From NCBI GenBank assembly GCA_044350805.1, contig JBILGU010000009.1, positions 1 through 64,000 on the forward strand: DNA of 64,000 bases, read 5' to 3'. The position numbers were made by a program, and so were the translations under genes. Below, one piece after another: positions 1 through 7,038 of the stretch. A model generated the notes under the pieces. The model saw only the letters and a program-made list of their open reading frames with translations, was not told the origin of the DNA and did not search any database. This DNA comes from UBA6136 sp044350805. Lineage in GTDB: Bacteria > Pseudomonadota > Gammaproteobacteria > Methylococcales > Methylococcaceae. Numbering within the stretch: position 1 is the stretch's first letter; the number at the start of each line of letters is the position of its first letter.

Positions 1-67
1 AATCCTGGGGCCTGAGTGCTGGGTGGAGACAGATTCAGCCCGGTTGATGGTTACCCTGCACGTCCCT

Positions 68-235
68 TTAATCAGGGCAAGGATTGACCAGAATCTCAGG
101 TCTTGGACTTTGAGTAATGAAATGCGACATCCTCCCCATCAACACCCTCAGCCGCTCCATGTTCAGAATCACGTATCCTTGGGTAACGTCGCCGGTCGTG
201 TGATTCAGAAGTCGCTTTAGGCTGTAGCCGCTGAT
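68..235 (-). pseudogene. Truncated C-terminal tail of a second tyrosine recombinase
   Basis: The minus strand here reads an open frame ending in TAA at 68-70. It contains LKRLLNHTTGDVTQGYV followed by ERLRVLMGRMSHFI. This looks like the extreme C-terminus of phage/island integrases: a His a few residues after Leu-Leu, then Thr and the nucleophilic Tyr in GYV, then a final helix. The frame differs from that of the integrase upstream (249-1244), and a TGA lies just 5' of the recognisable segment, so it is not an extension of that gene. No start codon or N-terminal domain is present. I read it as the remnant of another integrase, left by stacked insertion or deletion at the same site. Family assignment is by eye. 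Confidence 0.6.
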
Positions 236-248
236 GTCGGCCCTCGGT

Positions 249-1244
249 TTACTTTGAGGGCCTGTTCAGAATGTCGGCGATACTTGAAGCTGTCGGGTTG
301 TAATAGATTAGGGCGTGTTTCGTCGTGGTCCACCCGAACATTCGGCAAAGATCCAATACGTCGAGCTTTCTGGCCAGCATCGTGGCTGCAGTATGTCGGG
401 CGTCGTGAAATGTGAAACCGGATAGACCGGCACGATCACGGTATTTTCTGAAATTCGCATCGAGGGTCTGGGGCTTAAGCCCGAATACGGATGAAGCATC
501 GTATCCCCTCATCTTTTTCAGAAGGCGGACGGCCTTTCGAGTCAATGGCACTTTCCGTGGGATGGTCTTCGTGATCGGCAGCTCACAATAGTCCGCATGG
601 ATGCGGTCCCAGCTCAGTCCGGTCAGTTCGCCGGCACGCATGCCTGTTCGAAGGGCTGTGAGAAAGCAGACTGCCACTGATTGAGCCACCGATCTAACGG
701 GTTTAAGGGGGGAGTAGCCCATTGCCTTGAGAAGTTCTCGTACCTGTAATGGTTGAATTACAACTTCTCTATGATCGGGCATGCGCGGCTTTCGGATTTC
801 CTTGATTGGATTGTGCGAGATCCAACGCCATTCGATTCTTGCTGCCTCTATGAGCGCAGAGACAAGGCTTATTTCTCGGAGGACAGTTCCTGCCTGAACT
901 TGTCGACTTCTGGAATCCCGCCATAAGGCAAAGTGCTCGCTGGTCAGATCGCCCATGATCTCCCCACTGGGGAAATTAGGATCGAGAAGGAGAGCTTTTA
1001 GTCGGACTCTTTCCCAGCGTTCACCGCGTTTTCCGGGAGAGACCTCTTCCAAATACCGTCGCACTGCATCAGCGAGGGTGTGACGTTCTGAAGGGGTTTT
1101 GTTGATTTCTGTCCGGATCGCAGTCGTTCTAGCCGCGGCCCAAGCCTTGGCTTCGCGTTGCGTTCGGAAAATTTTGGAGTCTCTACGACCAGAGACGAAG
1201 ATTTGTGCGCGAAAGCCTTTCGCGGTCTTTTGAATGCTAGCCAT
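249..1244 (-). CDS. Tyrosine recombinase / site-specific integrase
   Basis: A 331-residue tyrosine recombinase of a prophage or genomic island. The first ~50 residues (KTAKGFRAQIFVSGRRDS, then a basic helix) resemble an arm-type DNA-binding domain. Residues ~55-150 form the core-binding SAM-like region. The catalytic domain shows the first Arg in LRTGMRAGEL, the HxxR box in FHDARHTAA, and the nucleophile region GWTTTKHALIYYNP with Tyr near the C-terminus. It lies just 3' of a tRNA-Leu on the same strand, the usual arrangement for an element integrated into a tRNA 3' end, so its cargo should lie at lower coordinates, outside the window. Length and catalytic residues look intact. Three copies of a GGGGAGTT-like octamer sit just upstream. 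Confidence 0.93.
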   Translation of the reverse strand: MASIQKTAKGFRAQIFVSGRRDSKIFRTQREAKAWAAARTTAIRTEINKTPSERHTLADAVRRYLEEVSPGKRGERWERVRLKALLLDPNFPSGEIMGDLTSEHFALWRDSRSRQVQAGTVLREISLVSALIEAARIEWRWISHNPIKEIRKPRMPDHREVVIQPLQVRELLKAMGYSPLKPVRSVAQSVAVCFLTALRTGMRAGELTGLSWDRIHADYCELPITKTIPRKVPLTRKAVRLLKKMRGYDASSVFGLKPQTLDANFRKYRDRAGLSGFTFHDARHTAATMLARKLDVLDLCRMFGWTTTKHALIYYNPTASSIADILNRPSK

Positions 1245-1248
1245 GAGT

Positions 1249-1287
1249 GGGGAGTTTTGTGTGTAGTTTGTGGGGAATTAACTCCCC
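1249..1287. promoter_or_regulatory. Octamer repeat cluster upstream of integrase (possible arm sites or operator)
   Basis: Between the integrase start and the tRNA there are three copies of an octamer: GGGGAGTT at 1249-1256, GGGGAATT at 1272-1279, and its inverted form AACTCCCC at 1280-1287. The last two make a nearly perfect palindrome. Short direct and inverted repeats beside an att site are typical of arm-type integrase binding sites or of an integrase/excisionase operator. The repeats are seen directly; the function is inference. Confidence 0.4.
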
Positions 1288-1387
1288 AAAATGCTACTTG
1301 TGCTGTGGACTTGTGTCCAAAGCGCAGCCCCCAACTGGCTGATTTAACTGAATTTATACGCTGCGTGTATCAGCGCGTATATTCTGG

Positions 1388-1474
1388 TGGTGCCGGAGGT
1401 CGGAATCGAACCGACACTTGGTTTCCCAAACCAGATTTTGAGTCTGGCGCGTCTACCAGTTTCGCCACTCCGGC
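1388..1474 (-). tRNA. tRNA-Leu (anticodon CAA)
   Basis: Read on the minus strand, the sequence starts GCCGGAGTGGCGAAACTGG and ends in a T-arm GGTTCGATTCC, acceptor CTCCGGC, discriminator A and encoded CCA (1388-1390). The anticodon stem CCAGA/TCTGG encloses loop CTCAAAA, giving anticodon CAA (Leu, decodes UUG). The long variable arm TTTGGGAAACCAA is that of a class II tRNA, as expected for leucine. The 3' half probably serves as the attachment site of the element whose integrase lies immediately downstream; the tRNA is intact, so integration restored the 3' end. Confidence 0.95.
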
Positions 1475-1578
1475 TTAGCCATGAATGATATCGCAAACAG
1501 GGCTTAGTCTCCAGTCCACAAGGCTATCATTGATGGGTTGTTCCGAGTTCGAGGGGTCCTGTGGCATCATGCTGGGCT

Positions 1579-2610
1579 ATGTTGAAAAGTGATTTTAATT
1601 TTGAGCTTCCCCCCGAACTGATCGCACAGGTTCCTTTAGAACATCGGACGGATTCAAGACTTCTGGTTGTTGAATCGTCCCAAGCGCCCAAGGATCAAAG
1701 TTTTCAGGATCTACCCAGCCTTCTCCGTGCCGGAGATCTCTTGGTCCTCAATGACACCCGGGTGATTCCTGCGCGGCTCTATGGGACAAAGGCCACGGGA
1801 GGGCGAGTCGAACTGCTCCTCGAGCGAGTTCTCGCTAGCCACACGGCGCTGGTTCACCTGAGGGCGAGTAAGTCTCCCAAACCGGGAGCAAGGCTCCTTT
1901 TGGATGGCGGTTATGGCTGCGAAGTGATTGAACGCCGCGACGCTCTATTTGTCCTTCGATTCGATGAGGCCTCTCCCGTCATGTCGGTTTTGGAGGCCGT
2001 CGGCCATATCCCCCTGCCTCCCTATATCGATAGAGCCGATACCCTTTCAGATCGTGAGCGATACCAGACGGTTTTTTCAGCAAATCCAGGCGCCGTTGCT
2101 GCTCCGACGGCTGGGCTTCACTTTGATCAGGCAATGCTGGATCGGCTAGAAAACAACGGGATTGAGCGCGTCACTGTGACCCTCCACGTGGGAAGCGGAA
2201 CCTTTCTGCCGGTTCGGGCTGAAAATTTGGATGACCATCAGATGCATTCTGAGCTCTGTCAGGTGAGTTCAAACGCAGTCGCAAGGATTAAAGAAACGAA
2301 GCTCCGCGGTGGCCGGGTTATCGCCATTGGGACCACTGCTGTCAGAGCGCTGGAATCTGCGGCCCTTTCAGGACAACTTGAAGCCTATGAGGGGGAGACG
2401 GACATCTTCATCCAGCCCGGGTTCTCATTTCGGGTGGTGGATGCTCTTCTGACGAATTTTCATTTGCCGGAATCGACACTTTTGGCCCTGGTTTCCGCAT
2501 TCGGTGGCTATCCCGAAGTCATGGCGGCTTATCAGCATGCGATCAGGGAAAAATACCGATTCTTCAGCTATGGCGATGCGATGTTCATGACCCGCAAAGA
2601 GTGCCCATAA
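1579..2610 (+). CDS. queA: S-adenosylmethionine:tRNA ribosyltransferase-isomerase
   Basis: QueA transfers the ribosyl part of SAM to preQ1 in the wobble position of GUN tRNAs and isomerises it to epoxyqueuosine, the penultimate step of queuosine synthesis (cytoplasmic). The 343-residue product begins MLKSDFNFELPPELIAQ, the normal QueA start. It contains LLVLNDTRVIPARLYG, the conserved central AAPTAGLHF and HVGSGTFLPVR segments and LTNFHLPESTLLALVSAF near the end. An in-frame GTG at 1561 would add six residues with no family support, so the ATG at 1579 is preferred. The usual neighbour tgt is absent; instead a HIT-family gene overlaps its stop (TAATG). Confidence 0.96.
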   Translation: MLKSDFNFELPPELIAQVPLEHRTDSRLLVVESSQAPKDQSFQDLPSLLRAGDLLVLNDTRVIPARLYGTKATGGRVELLLERVLASHTALVHLRASKSPKPGARLLLDGGYGCEVIERRDALFVLRFDEASPVMSVLEAVGHIPLPPYIDRADTLSDRERYQTVFSANPGAVAAPTAGLHFDQAMLDRLENNGIERVTVTLHVGSGTFLPVRAENLDDHQMHSELCQVSSNAVARIKETKLRGGRVIAIGTTAVRALESAALSGQLEAYEGETDIFIQPGFSFRVVDALLTNFHLPESTLLALVSAFGGYPEVMAAYQHAIREKYRFFSYGDAMFMTRKECP

Positions 2611-3047
2611 TGATCCAAGGTTTTGAGCTCCATCCAAGGCTATTAGGCGATACCGTGTGCTTGGGGCAGCTTACGCTGTCTCGCGTTCTTCTGATGCAGG
2701 AGCGGCGATATCCCTGGATTATTCTGGTGCCGACCCTTCCTGATCTTACAGAGATCACAGACCTTTCCGAGAGGGACCAGAGTCGTTTGATTCTCGAATC
2801 CTCTTCGGTTGCGAGACAAATGCAACGTCACCTGATGCCCGACAAGATCAACGTCGCGGCCATTGGGAATCTGGTGCCGCAGCTCCACTGGCATATCATT
2901 GCACGATACCGGAATGATGCAGCCTGGCCGGCGCCAGTATGGGGGCGTTTTACGCCAGAGGTCTATGCCCGAGACGAGCTGATTTCTCTTATTGAACGGC
3001 TTCAGTTGTCGCAGATCTCAGACTTTCACCCCGCGGAGATCAGGTAG
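2610..3047 (+). CDS. HIT-family protein (diverged histidine triad)
   Basis: A 145-residue HIT-superfamily nucleotide-binding or hydrolase protein. Its core reads LVPQLHWHIIARYRNDAAWP. Two histidines of the triad are present (HWH) but the third position is Ile, as in a subgroup whose motif is LHxHxIxRxxxDxxWPxPVWG. I expect a nucleoside-phosphate-type substrate, but the loss of the third His makes the exact chemistry uncertain. The ATG at 2610 overlaps the queA stop by one base; a GTG nine bases earlier is possible. The next gene starts on the last base of this stop (TAGTG), so queA, this gene and the YkgJ-like gene form one translationally coupled operon. Confidence 0.85.
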   Translation: MIQGFELHPRLLGDTVCLGQLTLSRVLLMQERRYPWIILVPTLPDLTEITDLSERDQSRLILESSSVARQMQRHLMPDKINVAAIGNLVPQLHWHIIARYRNDAAWPAPVWGRFTPEVYARDELISLIERLQLSQISDFHPAEIR

Positions 3048-3301
3048 TGGAATGTCGCCCTCACTGTGGGGCTTGTTGCATCGCGCTTTCGATCTCCACA
3101 CCGATTCCCGGAATGCCTCAAGGGAAACCTGCAGGCGTTCGCTGCGCTCAGTTATCCGAGGATGACCGGTGCCTGATTTTTGGCCAACCCGAACGCCCGG
3201 CCTGCTGTGCTGGACTGAAACCCAACCTTGAAATGTGCGGCGAGAGCCGAGAGCATGCCTTGCGCTGGATCGCCTGGCTGGAAGAAGTCACAAGGCCCTG
3301 A
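3047..3301 (+). CDS. YkgJ-family cysteine cluster protein (small)
   Basis: An 84-residue protein with a cysteine-rich cluster starting almost at the N-terminus: CRPHCGACC, then CAQLSEDDRC, ACCAG and MCGES. The pattern matches the YkgJ family, which is predicted to bind zinc or an iron-sulfur centre; its function is not firmly established. Translation starts at GTG overlapping the HIT gene stop (TAGTG). The end of this gene is five bases from the convergent end of alr with no hairpin between them. A larger protein with a related cysteine cluster is encoded at 49768-50874. Confidence 0.82.
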   Translation: MECRPHCGACCIALSISTPIPGMPQGKPAGVRCAQLSEDDRCLIFGQPERPACCAGLKPNLEMCGESREHALRWIAWLEEVTRP

Positions 3302-3306
3302 AAGAC

Positions 3307-4404
3307 TCAGGTCTCGATGACCTGAACCCGACGGGTAATGCCGCAGACAAGATCATAGGGGATGGTGTTCGCATATTCCGCGATTAACTCTACCGGGAGG
3401 CCCTCGCCCCAGAGAGTGACAAGATCACCGATCTCAGCTTCCGGGCAATCGGTCAAATCAATCGTGACCATATCCATGGAAACCCGCCCGGCCAGAGGCG
3501 CTCTTTGGCCCCGGACAAGAACAGGGGTTCCTGAGCGTGCCTGCCGGGGGTAACCGTCCCCATAGCCAATGGCTGCCACACCCAGTCGCGTTTTCCTGCC
3601 CGCGACCCAATCGCCGCCATAACCGACACGTGTTCCTGGCTCGACGTCCTTGATACTGATGATACGAGATCTGAGGGTCATGACCGGCTGCAAACCCTCC
3701 TGCTGCCCGGTTTTTCCGGCAAAAGGGGAGATGCCGTAAAGAATGATTCCAGGGCGTATCCATTCGGCATGGGCCTCCTTCCACCCAAGGACCCCTGCAG
3801 AATTCGCAATCCCGGTCTCGCCATCAAGGCTCTCACCCAGTTTCTTGAAAAGACTGATCTGATGGGGGGTGAAAGGATCATCCAGAGCATCTGCATTCGC
3901 AAGATGAGACATCATGGAGATTGGGCCTTTAACGGTCTTGCAGCTGCGAAGCCGTTTTATCAGCGATTCCACCTCATCGGGATGGACGCCAAGGCGGCTC
4001 ATCCCAGTATCGACCTTGAGCCATACTCTCAGGGGGTAGCCCCGGGTTCGCCGCTCCAGGAGATCGACCTGCCAGGCGGAGTGGACCACAGGCTCCAGTG
4101 CCAACTTGCCGTAAATGGATAGTTCGTCCTGATCGAAAAAACCCTGAAGTACGGCAATGCTCTGGGTAAAGCCGGCCTTGCGCAGTTCGATGGCCTCCTG
4201 CGTTCGAGCGACCGCAAAGGCGTCGGACTCGATCAAGCCGCCCGCGGCCCGGATCAGGCCGTGACCATAGGCATTGGCCTTGATGACCGACATGACCTTC
4301 GCCTTCGGCGCGATGGTTTTGACCTTGCGGAGATTTTCCCGCAGAGCGCCGATATTGATGATGGCGTGTGCGACCCGACTCGGGTCAGTAAGGCTCACCG
4401 GCAT
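3307..4404 (-). CDS. alr: Alanine racemase
   Basis: PLP-dependent racemase making D-alanine for peptidoglycan, cytoplasmic. The 365-residue length is typical. PLP-binding Lys lies in VIKANAYGHG (residues ~38-47), and the second catalytic base, a Tyr, in TRVGYGGDW (~residue 260). VDTGMSRLG and VSMDMVTIDLT segments are also conserved. The start lies 20 bases inside the end of dnaB, so the two are translationally coupled; dnaB-alr is also the order in E. coli. No promoter of its own is visible. Confidence 0.97.
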   Translation of the reverse strand: MPVSLTDPSRVAHAIINIGALRENLRKVKTIAPKAKVMSVIKANAYGHGLIRAAGGLIESDAFAVARTQEAIELRKAGFTQSIAVLQGFFDQDELSIYGKLALEPVVHSAWQVDLLERRTRGYPLRVWLKVDTGMSRLGVHPDEVESLIKRLRSCKTVKGPISMMSHLANADALDDPFTPHQISLFKKLGESLDGETGIANSAGVLGWKEAHAEWIRPGIILYGISPFAGKTGQQEGLQPVMTLRSRIISIKDVEPGTRVGYGGDWVAGRKTRLGVAAIGYGDGYPRQARSGTPVLVRGQRAPLAGRVSMDMVTIDLTDCPEAEIGDLVTLWGEGLPVELIAEYANTIPYDLVCGITRRVQVIET

Positions 4405-7036
4405 AGGGATCGTGAATAAAGTTCTCGAAACGGGTGTACTGACCCAGGAAGGTCAGGCGGGTGGTGCCGATGGGGCCATTACGCTGCTTGGCGATAATGA
4501 TTTCTGCGGACCCTTTGTCGGTGGTGTCCTTGTTGTAGACCTCATCCCGGTAGATGAAGACAATCAAGTCAGCATCCTGCTCAATCGCACCCGAATTGTG
4601 ACTAACGATACCATCAGCCAACCACGAAGCGGGACCTGGAACAGTCAGATCGTAGACCTCTTCTTCACCATCGGCCTCGATGCATACGAGCCGGTCCCAG
4701 AAAAGGTCGGACTTAGCCCATTCCCTCAGAGATGAGTCCTTGAGATGATCTGCGTAATTGCCAAGGACTGATCTCGAGGCTGCGAACTGGTAATGGCTCG
4801 AGCCACCATAGGCAGTTCCCCGCATGGAAGCCATGGCGCGCTGGGAAATGCCCTGCATTTGCATGGCCTCTTTGACTTTCCCAAAGACCTCTATGGGAAG
4901 GGTGTCGACATTCGGGCTTGAGGCCACATCCTGAAGCGCTAAACGGACTTTTTCGGCGGCTTCAATGCGGGGACCAAAGGCTCCGATCTCATCGAGAAAA
5001 ATCCGTTGTTGCTCTGAGGAGCGGATCTCAACAGTCCAGACGGATTTTCCCTTCGGTTGAGCGACCTGTCCGATTCTTGCGACGATGGCGAAGCGAAGGA
5101 GAAGGGCTGCAATGTCTCGGGCAAGGCGCTCGCTACACGTACTGAAATAAATTCGGGGAGAGCCGCCGTTACGGCGTGCAAAGAAACACCCATCAGTTGC
5201 CCAAAGATGCCTGAGAAGGAGGGCAATCTGCCGGTTGGAGAAACGGAAGACATCCTCGGGAAGGTGTTTCTCGTGAGACCTTTGTCCAAAAATGCCGAGA
5301 TTACGAAGCCACAGATTGACCCCTTTGGGGTGCCATCGATTGCCATTGCCTGAAATGACCAATTGATGCCAAGCGCCCCGGCCTTCGTGATAACTGACTC
5401 GACAACCAAAGATTTCCGCCGCCTTTCGAACGGTTTGGCTGTTCTCTTCCGATGCGGTGGTGTAGCGCAGGGGTTGGTGAACCAGGTAGCTTCCATCACC
5501 GACCAGATGTCCCAGAAGCTCGACTTCATGATCGGGCCATTCGATCGGTTGGTCGGGCTCTTCGATCCGACGAGAGAGGGCGATTCGGTCTCCTACCTTG
5601 AGATCCGCGACGGTAGCCCAGCCACCCCCGCTGAAAATGCGATGCTTTGAAGTTGCGCGAAGCACGCGGCCACTGGCGAGAGAAAGCTTGTAAAGGGGCT
5701 TTCGCCCTACACTCCAGACCAGATCGGTTTGGGCTGGAATGATTTTCTGATGGTCTGACATGGCCCAGACCTCGGGTGTCGTGCCGACAAGCTCGCGAAT
5801 CGGAACACGGCGCCCATCCGTCAAGCAGACCAAGGTATCGCCCGGGACACACTCACGGAGATCCGACATGATCGGACGCTTGTTGGGTCGTTGCTCAAGG
5901 CTTCGATTCAGCTGTGAAAGCGCAATGACAGGAACATTAAGTTCCTTAGCCAGACCCTTGAGCTGCCGTGAGATGTCGGAGATTTCGTTAACGCGGCTTT
6001 CAGAGCCCGGGGACTGCATGAGCTGAAGATAGTCGAGAACGATGAGACCCAACTTGCCGTCGTTTTCTCGGGCCAATCTTCGGCATCGTGCTCTGACTTC
6101 CGTCGGCGTCATGGCTGGAGTGTCATCAATATAGAGTTTGGTCTCTGCAAGGATGTTGATGGCCGAGGTCATTCGCGGCCATTCATCGTCTTCCAGCTTC
6201 CCCGTTCGAACCCGATGCTGATCGATCCGTCCCAGCGAGGAAATCATACGCATAGCGAGCTGTTCGCCGGGCATTTCCATACTGAAGACCGCGACCGGGA
6301 TCTGTTCCTTGATCGCCACGTGTTCTGCGATATTCATTGCGAAGGTGGTCTTTCCCATGGAGGGGCGGCCCGCAACGATAATCAGGTCGGAGTTCTGAAG
6401 ACCTGAGGTCAGTTCGTCGAAATCAGTAAATCCCGTGCTGGCCCCGGTGAGATGACCATCCTGCTGGAAAAGGGTTTCGATCCGGTCAATGGCCTTGGCC
6501 AAGAGGGGCTTGATGGGACTGAAGCCGGAGCCTTTGCGACGGTACTGGTCGGCGATACGGAAAACCGTCTGCTCGGCCGACTCGATCAGCTGGATCGTTT
6601 CTCGTCCTTGAGGGCTATAGGCAAGATCCGCGATTTCTGAGCCTGAGTGAATCAGCTGCCGAAGAATCGATTTTTCCCGAACGATGTTGGCATAGGCTTC
6701 GATGTTCGCAGCGCTGGGAGTTTCCTTGGCGAGTGTCGCAAGATAGGCCAGTCCCCCACACTCCTCAATCCATCCGAGCTGCTCGAGAGACTCCGAGAGG
6801 GTAATGACGTCCAGGGGCGACTGTTTTTCCGCGAGAATCCGGATGGCGCGATAGATCAACTGATGGTCGCGCCGATAAAAGTCATCCTCAATGAGAATTT
6901 CAGCGACCTTATCCCAGGCGAGCTTGTCGAGCATCAGCGCCCCGATCACCGATTGTTCGGCATTGATCGAGTAGGGGGGGATCTTCAGATTCTCGATATT
7001 CTCCGATCCTTTCCTGGATTTCTCTCGCTCAGCCAT
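4385..7036 (-). CDS. dnaB: Replicative DNA helicase DnaB containing an intein
   Basis: Hexameric replicative helicase, here an 883-codon precursor because a 419-residue intein interrupts it. The exteins (residues 1-395 and 815-883) add to 464 residues, the normal DnaB size. N-extein: the interaction domain (NAEQSVIGALMLD), then the RecA-like motor with Walker A AGRPSMGKTTFAM (~residue 225), GLIVLDYLQLM as Walker B, and QLNRSLEQRPNKRPIMSDLRE. C-extein resumes SGAIEQDADLIVFIYRDEVYN and ends with FENFIHDPYAGEPY. The intact joined sequence DLRESGAIEQDAD shows the exteins are in frame. The gene lies 2 bases after hldE and overlaps alr by 20 bases. Splicing should restore an active helicase. Confidence 0.97.
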   Translation of the reverse strand: MAEREKSRKGSENIENLKIPPYSINAEQSVIGALMLDKLAWDKVAEILIEDDFYRRDHQLIYRAIRILAEKQSPLDVITLSESLEQLGWIEECGGLAYLATLAKETPSAANIEAYANIVREKSILRQLIHSGSEIADLAYSPQGRETIQLIESAEQTVFRIADQYRRKGSGFSPIKPLLAKAIDRIETLFQQDGHLTGASTGFTDFDELTSGLQNSDLIIVAGRPSMGKTTFAMNIAEHVAIKEQIPVAVFSMEMPGEQLAMRMISSLGRIDQHRVRTGKLEDDEWPRMTSAINILAETKLYIDDTPAMTPTEVRARCRRLARENDGKLGLIVLDYLQLMQSPGSESRVNEISDISRQLKGLAKELNVPVIALSQLNRSLEQRPNKRPIMSDLRECVPGDTLVCLTDGRRVPIRELVGTTPEVWAMSDHQKIIPAQTDLVWSVGRKPLYKLSLASGRVLRATSKHRIFSGGGWATVADLKVGDRIALSRRIEEPDQPIEWPDHEVELLGHLVGDGSYLVHQPLRYTTASEENSQTVRKAAEIFGCRVSYHEGRGAWHQLVISGNGNRWHPKGVNLWLRNLGIFGQRSHEKHLPEDVFRFSNRQIALLLRHLWATDGCFFARRNGGSPRIYFSTCSERLARDIAALLLRFAIVARIGQVAQPKGKSVWTVEIRSSEQQRIFLDEIGAFGPRIEAAEKVRLALQDVASSPNVDTLPIEVFGKVKEAMQMQGISQRAMASMRGTAYGGSSHYQFAASRSVLGNYADHLKDSSLREWAKSDLFWDRLVCIEADGEEEVYDLTVPGPASWLADGIVSHNSGAIEQDADLIVFIYRDEVYNKDTTDKGSAEIIIAKQRNGPIGTTRLTFLGQYTRFENFIHDPYAGEPY
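4595..5851 (-). mobile_element. DnaB intein with LAGLIDADG homing endonuclease
   Basis: Protein-splicing element occupying precursor residues 396-814, in frame in dnaB. It starts with Cys1 (CVPGDTLVCLTDGRRVPIREL) and ends GIVSHN before Ser+1 of the C-extein. Block B is TSKH at intein residues 67-70. A homing endonuclease is present: LLGHLVGDG at about residue 112 and LLRHLWATDG later are the two LAGLIDADG helices, each keeping an acidic residue. The insertion point LRE/SG in the ATPase domain is, from memory, the same one used by the Rhodothermus marinus DnaB intein, to which the first ~90 residues also look similar. All splicing residues (Cys1, TxxH, HN, Ser+1) are intact, so splicing is likely. 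Spread by homing or horizontal transfer is inference. Confidence 0.96.
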
Positions 7037-7038
7037 GC

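Noticed and set aside
23..220. 65-codon open frame on the plus strand at the window's left edge
   Set aside because: Lies opposite the recognisable integrase remnant on the minus strand and has no motif.
1158..1478. 106-codon open frame running across the integrase start and tRNA-Leu on the plus strand
   Set aside because: Overlaps the tRNA gene, so it cannot be a normal coding gene.
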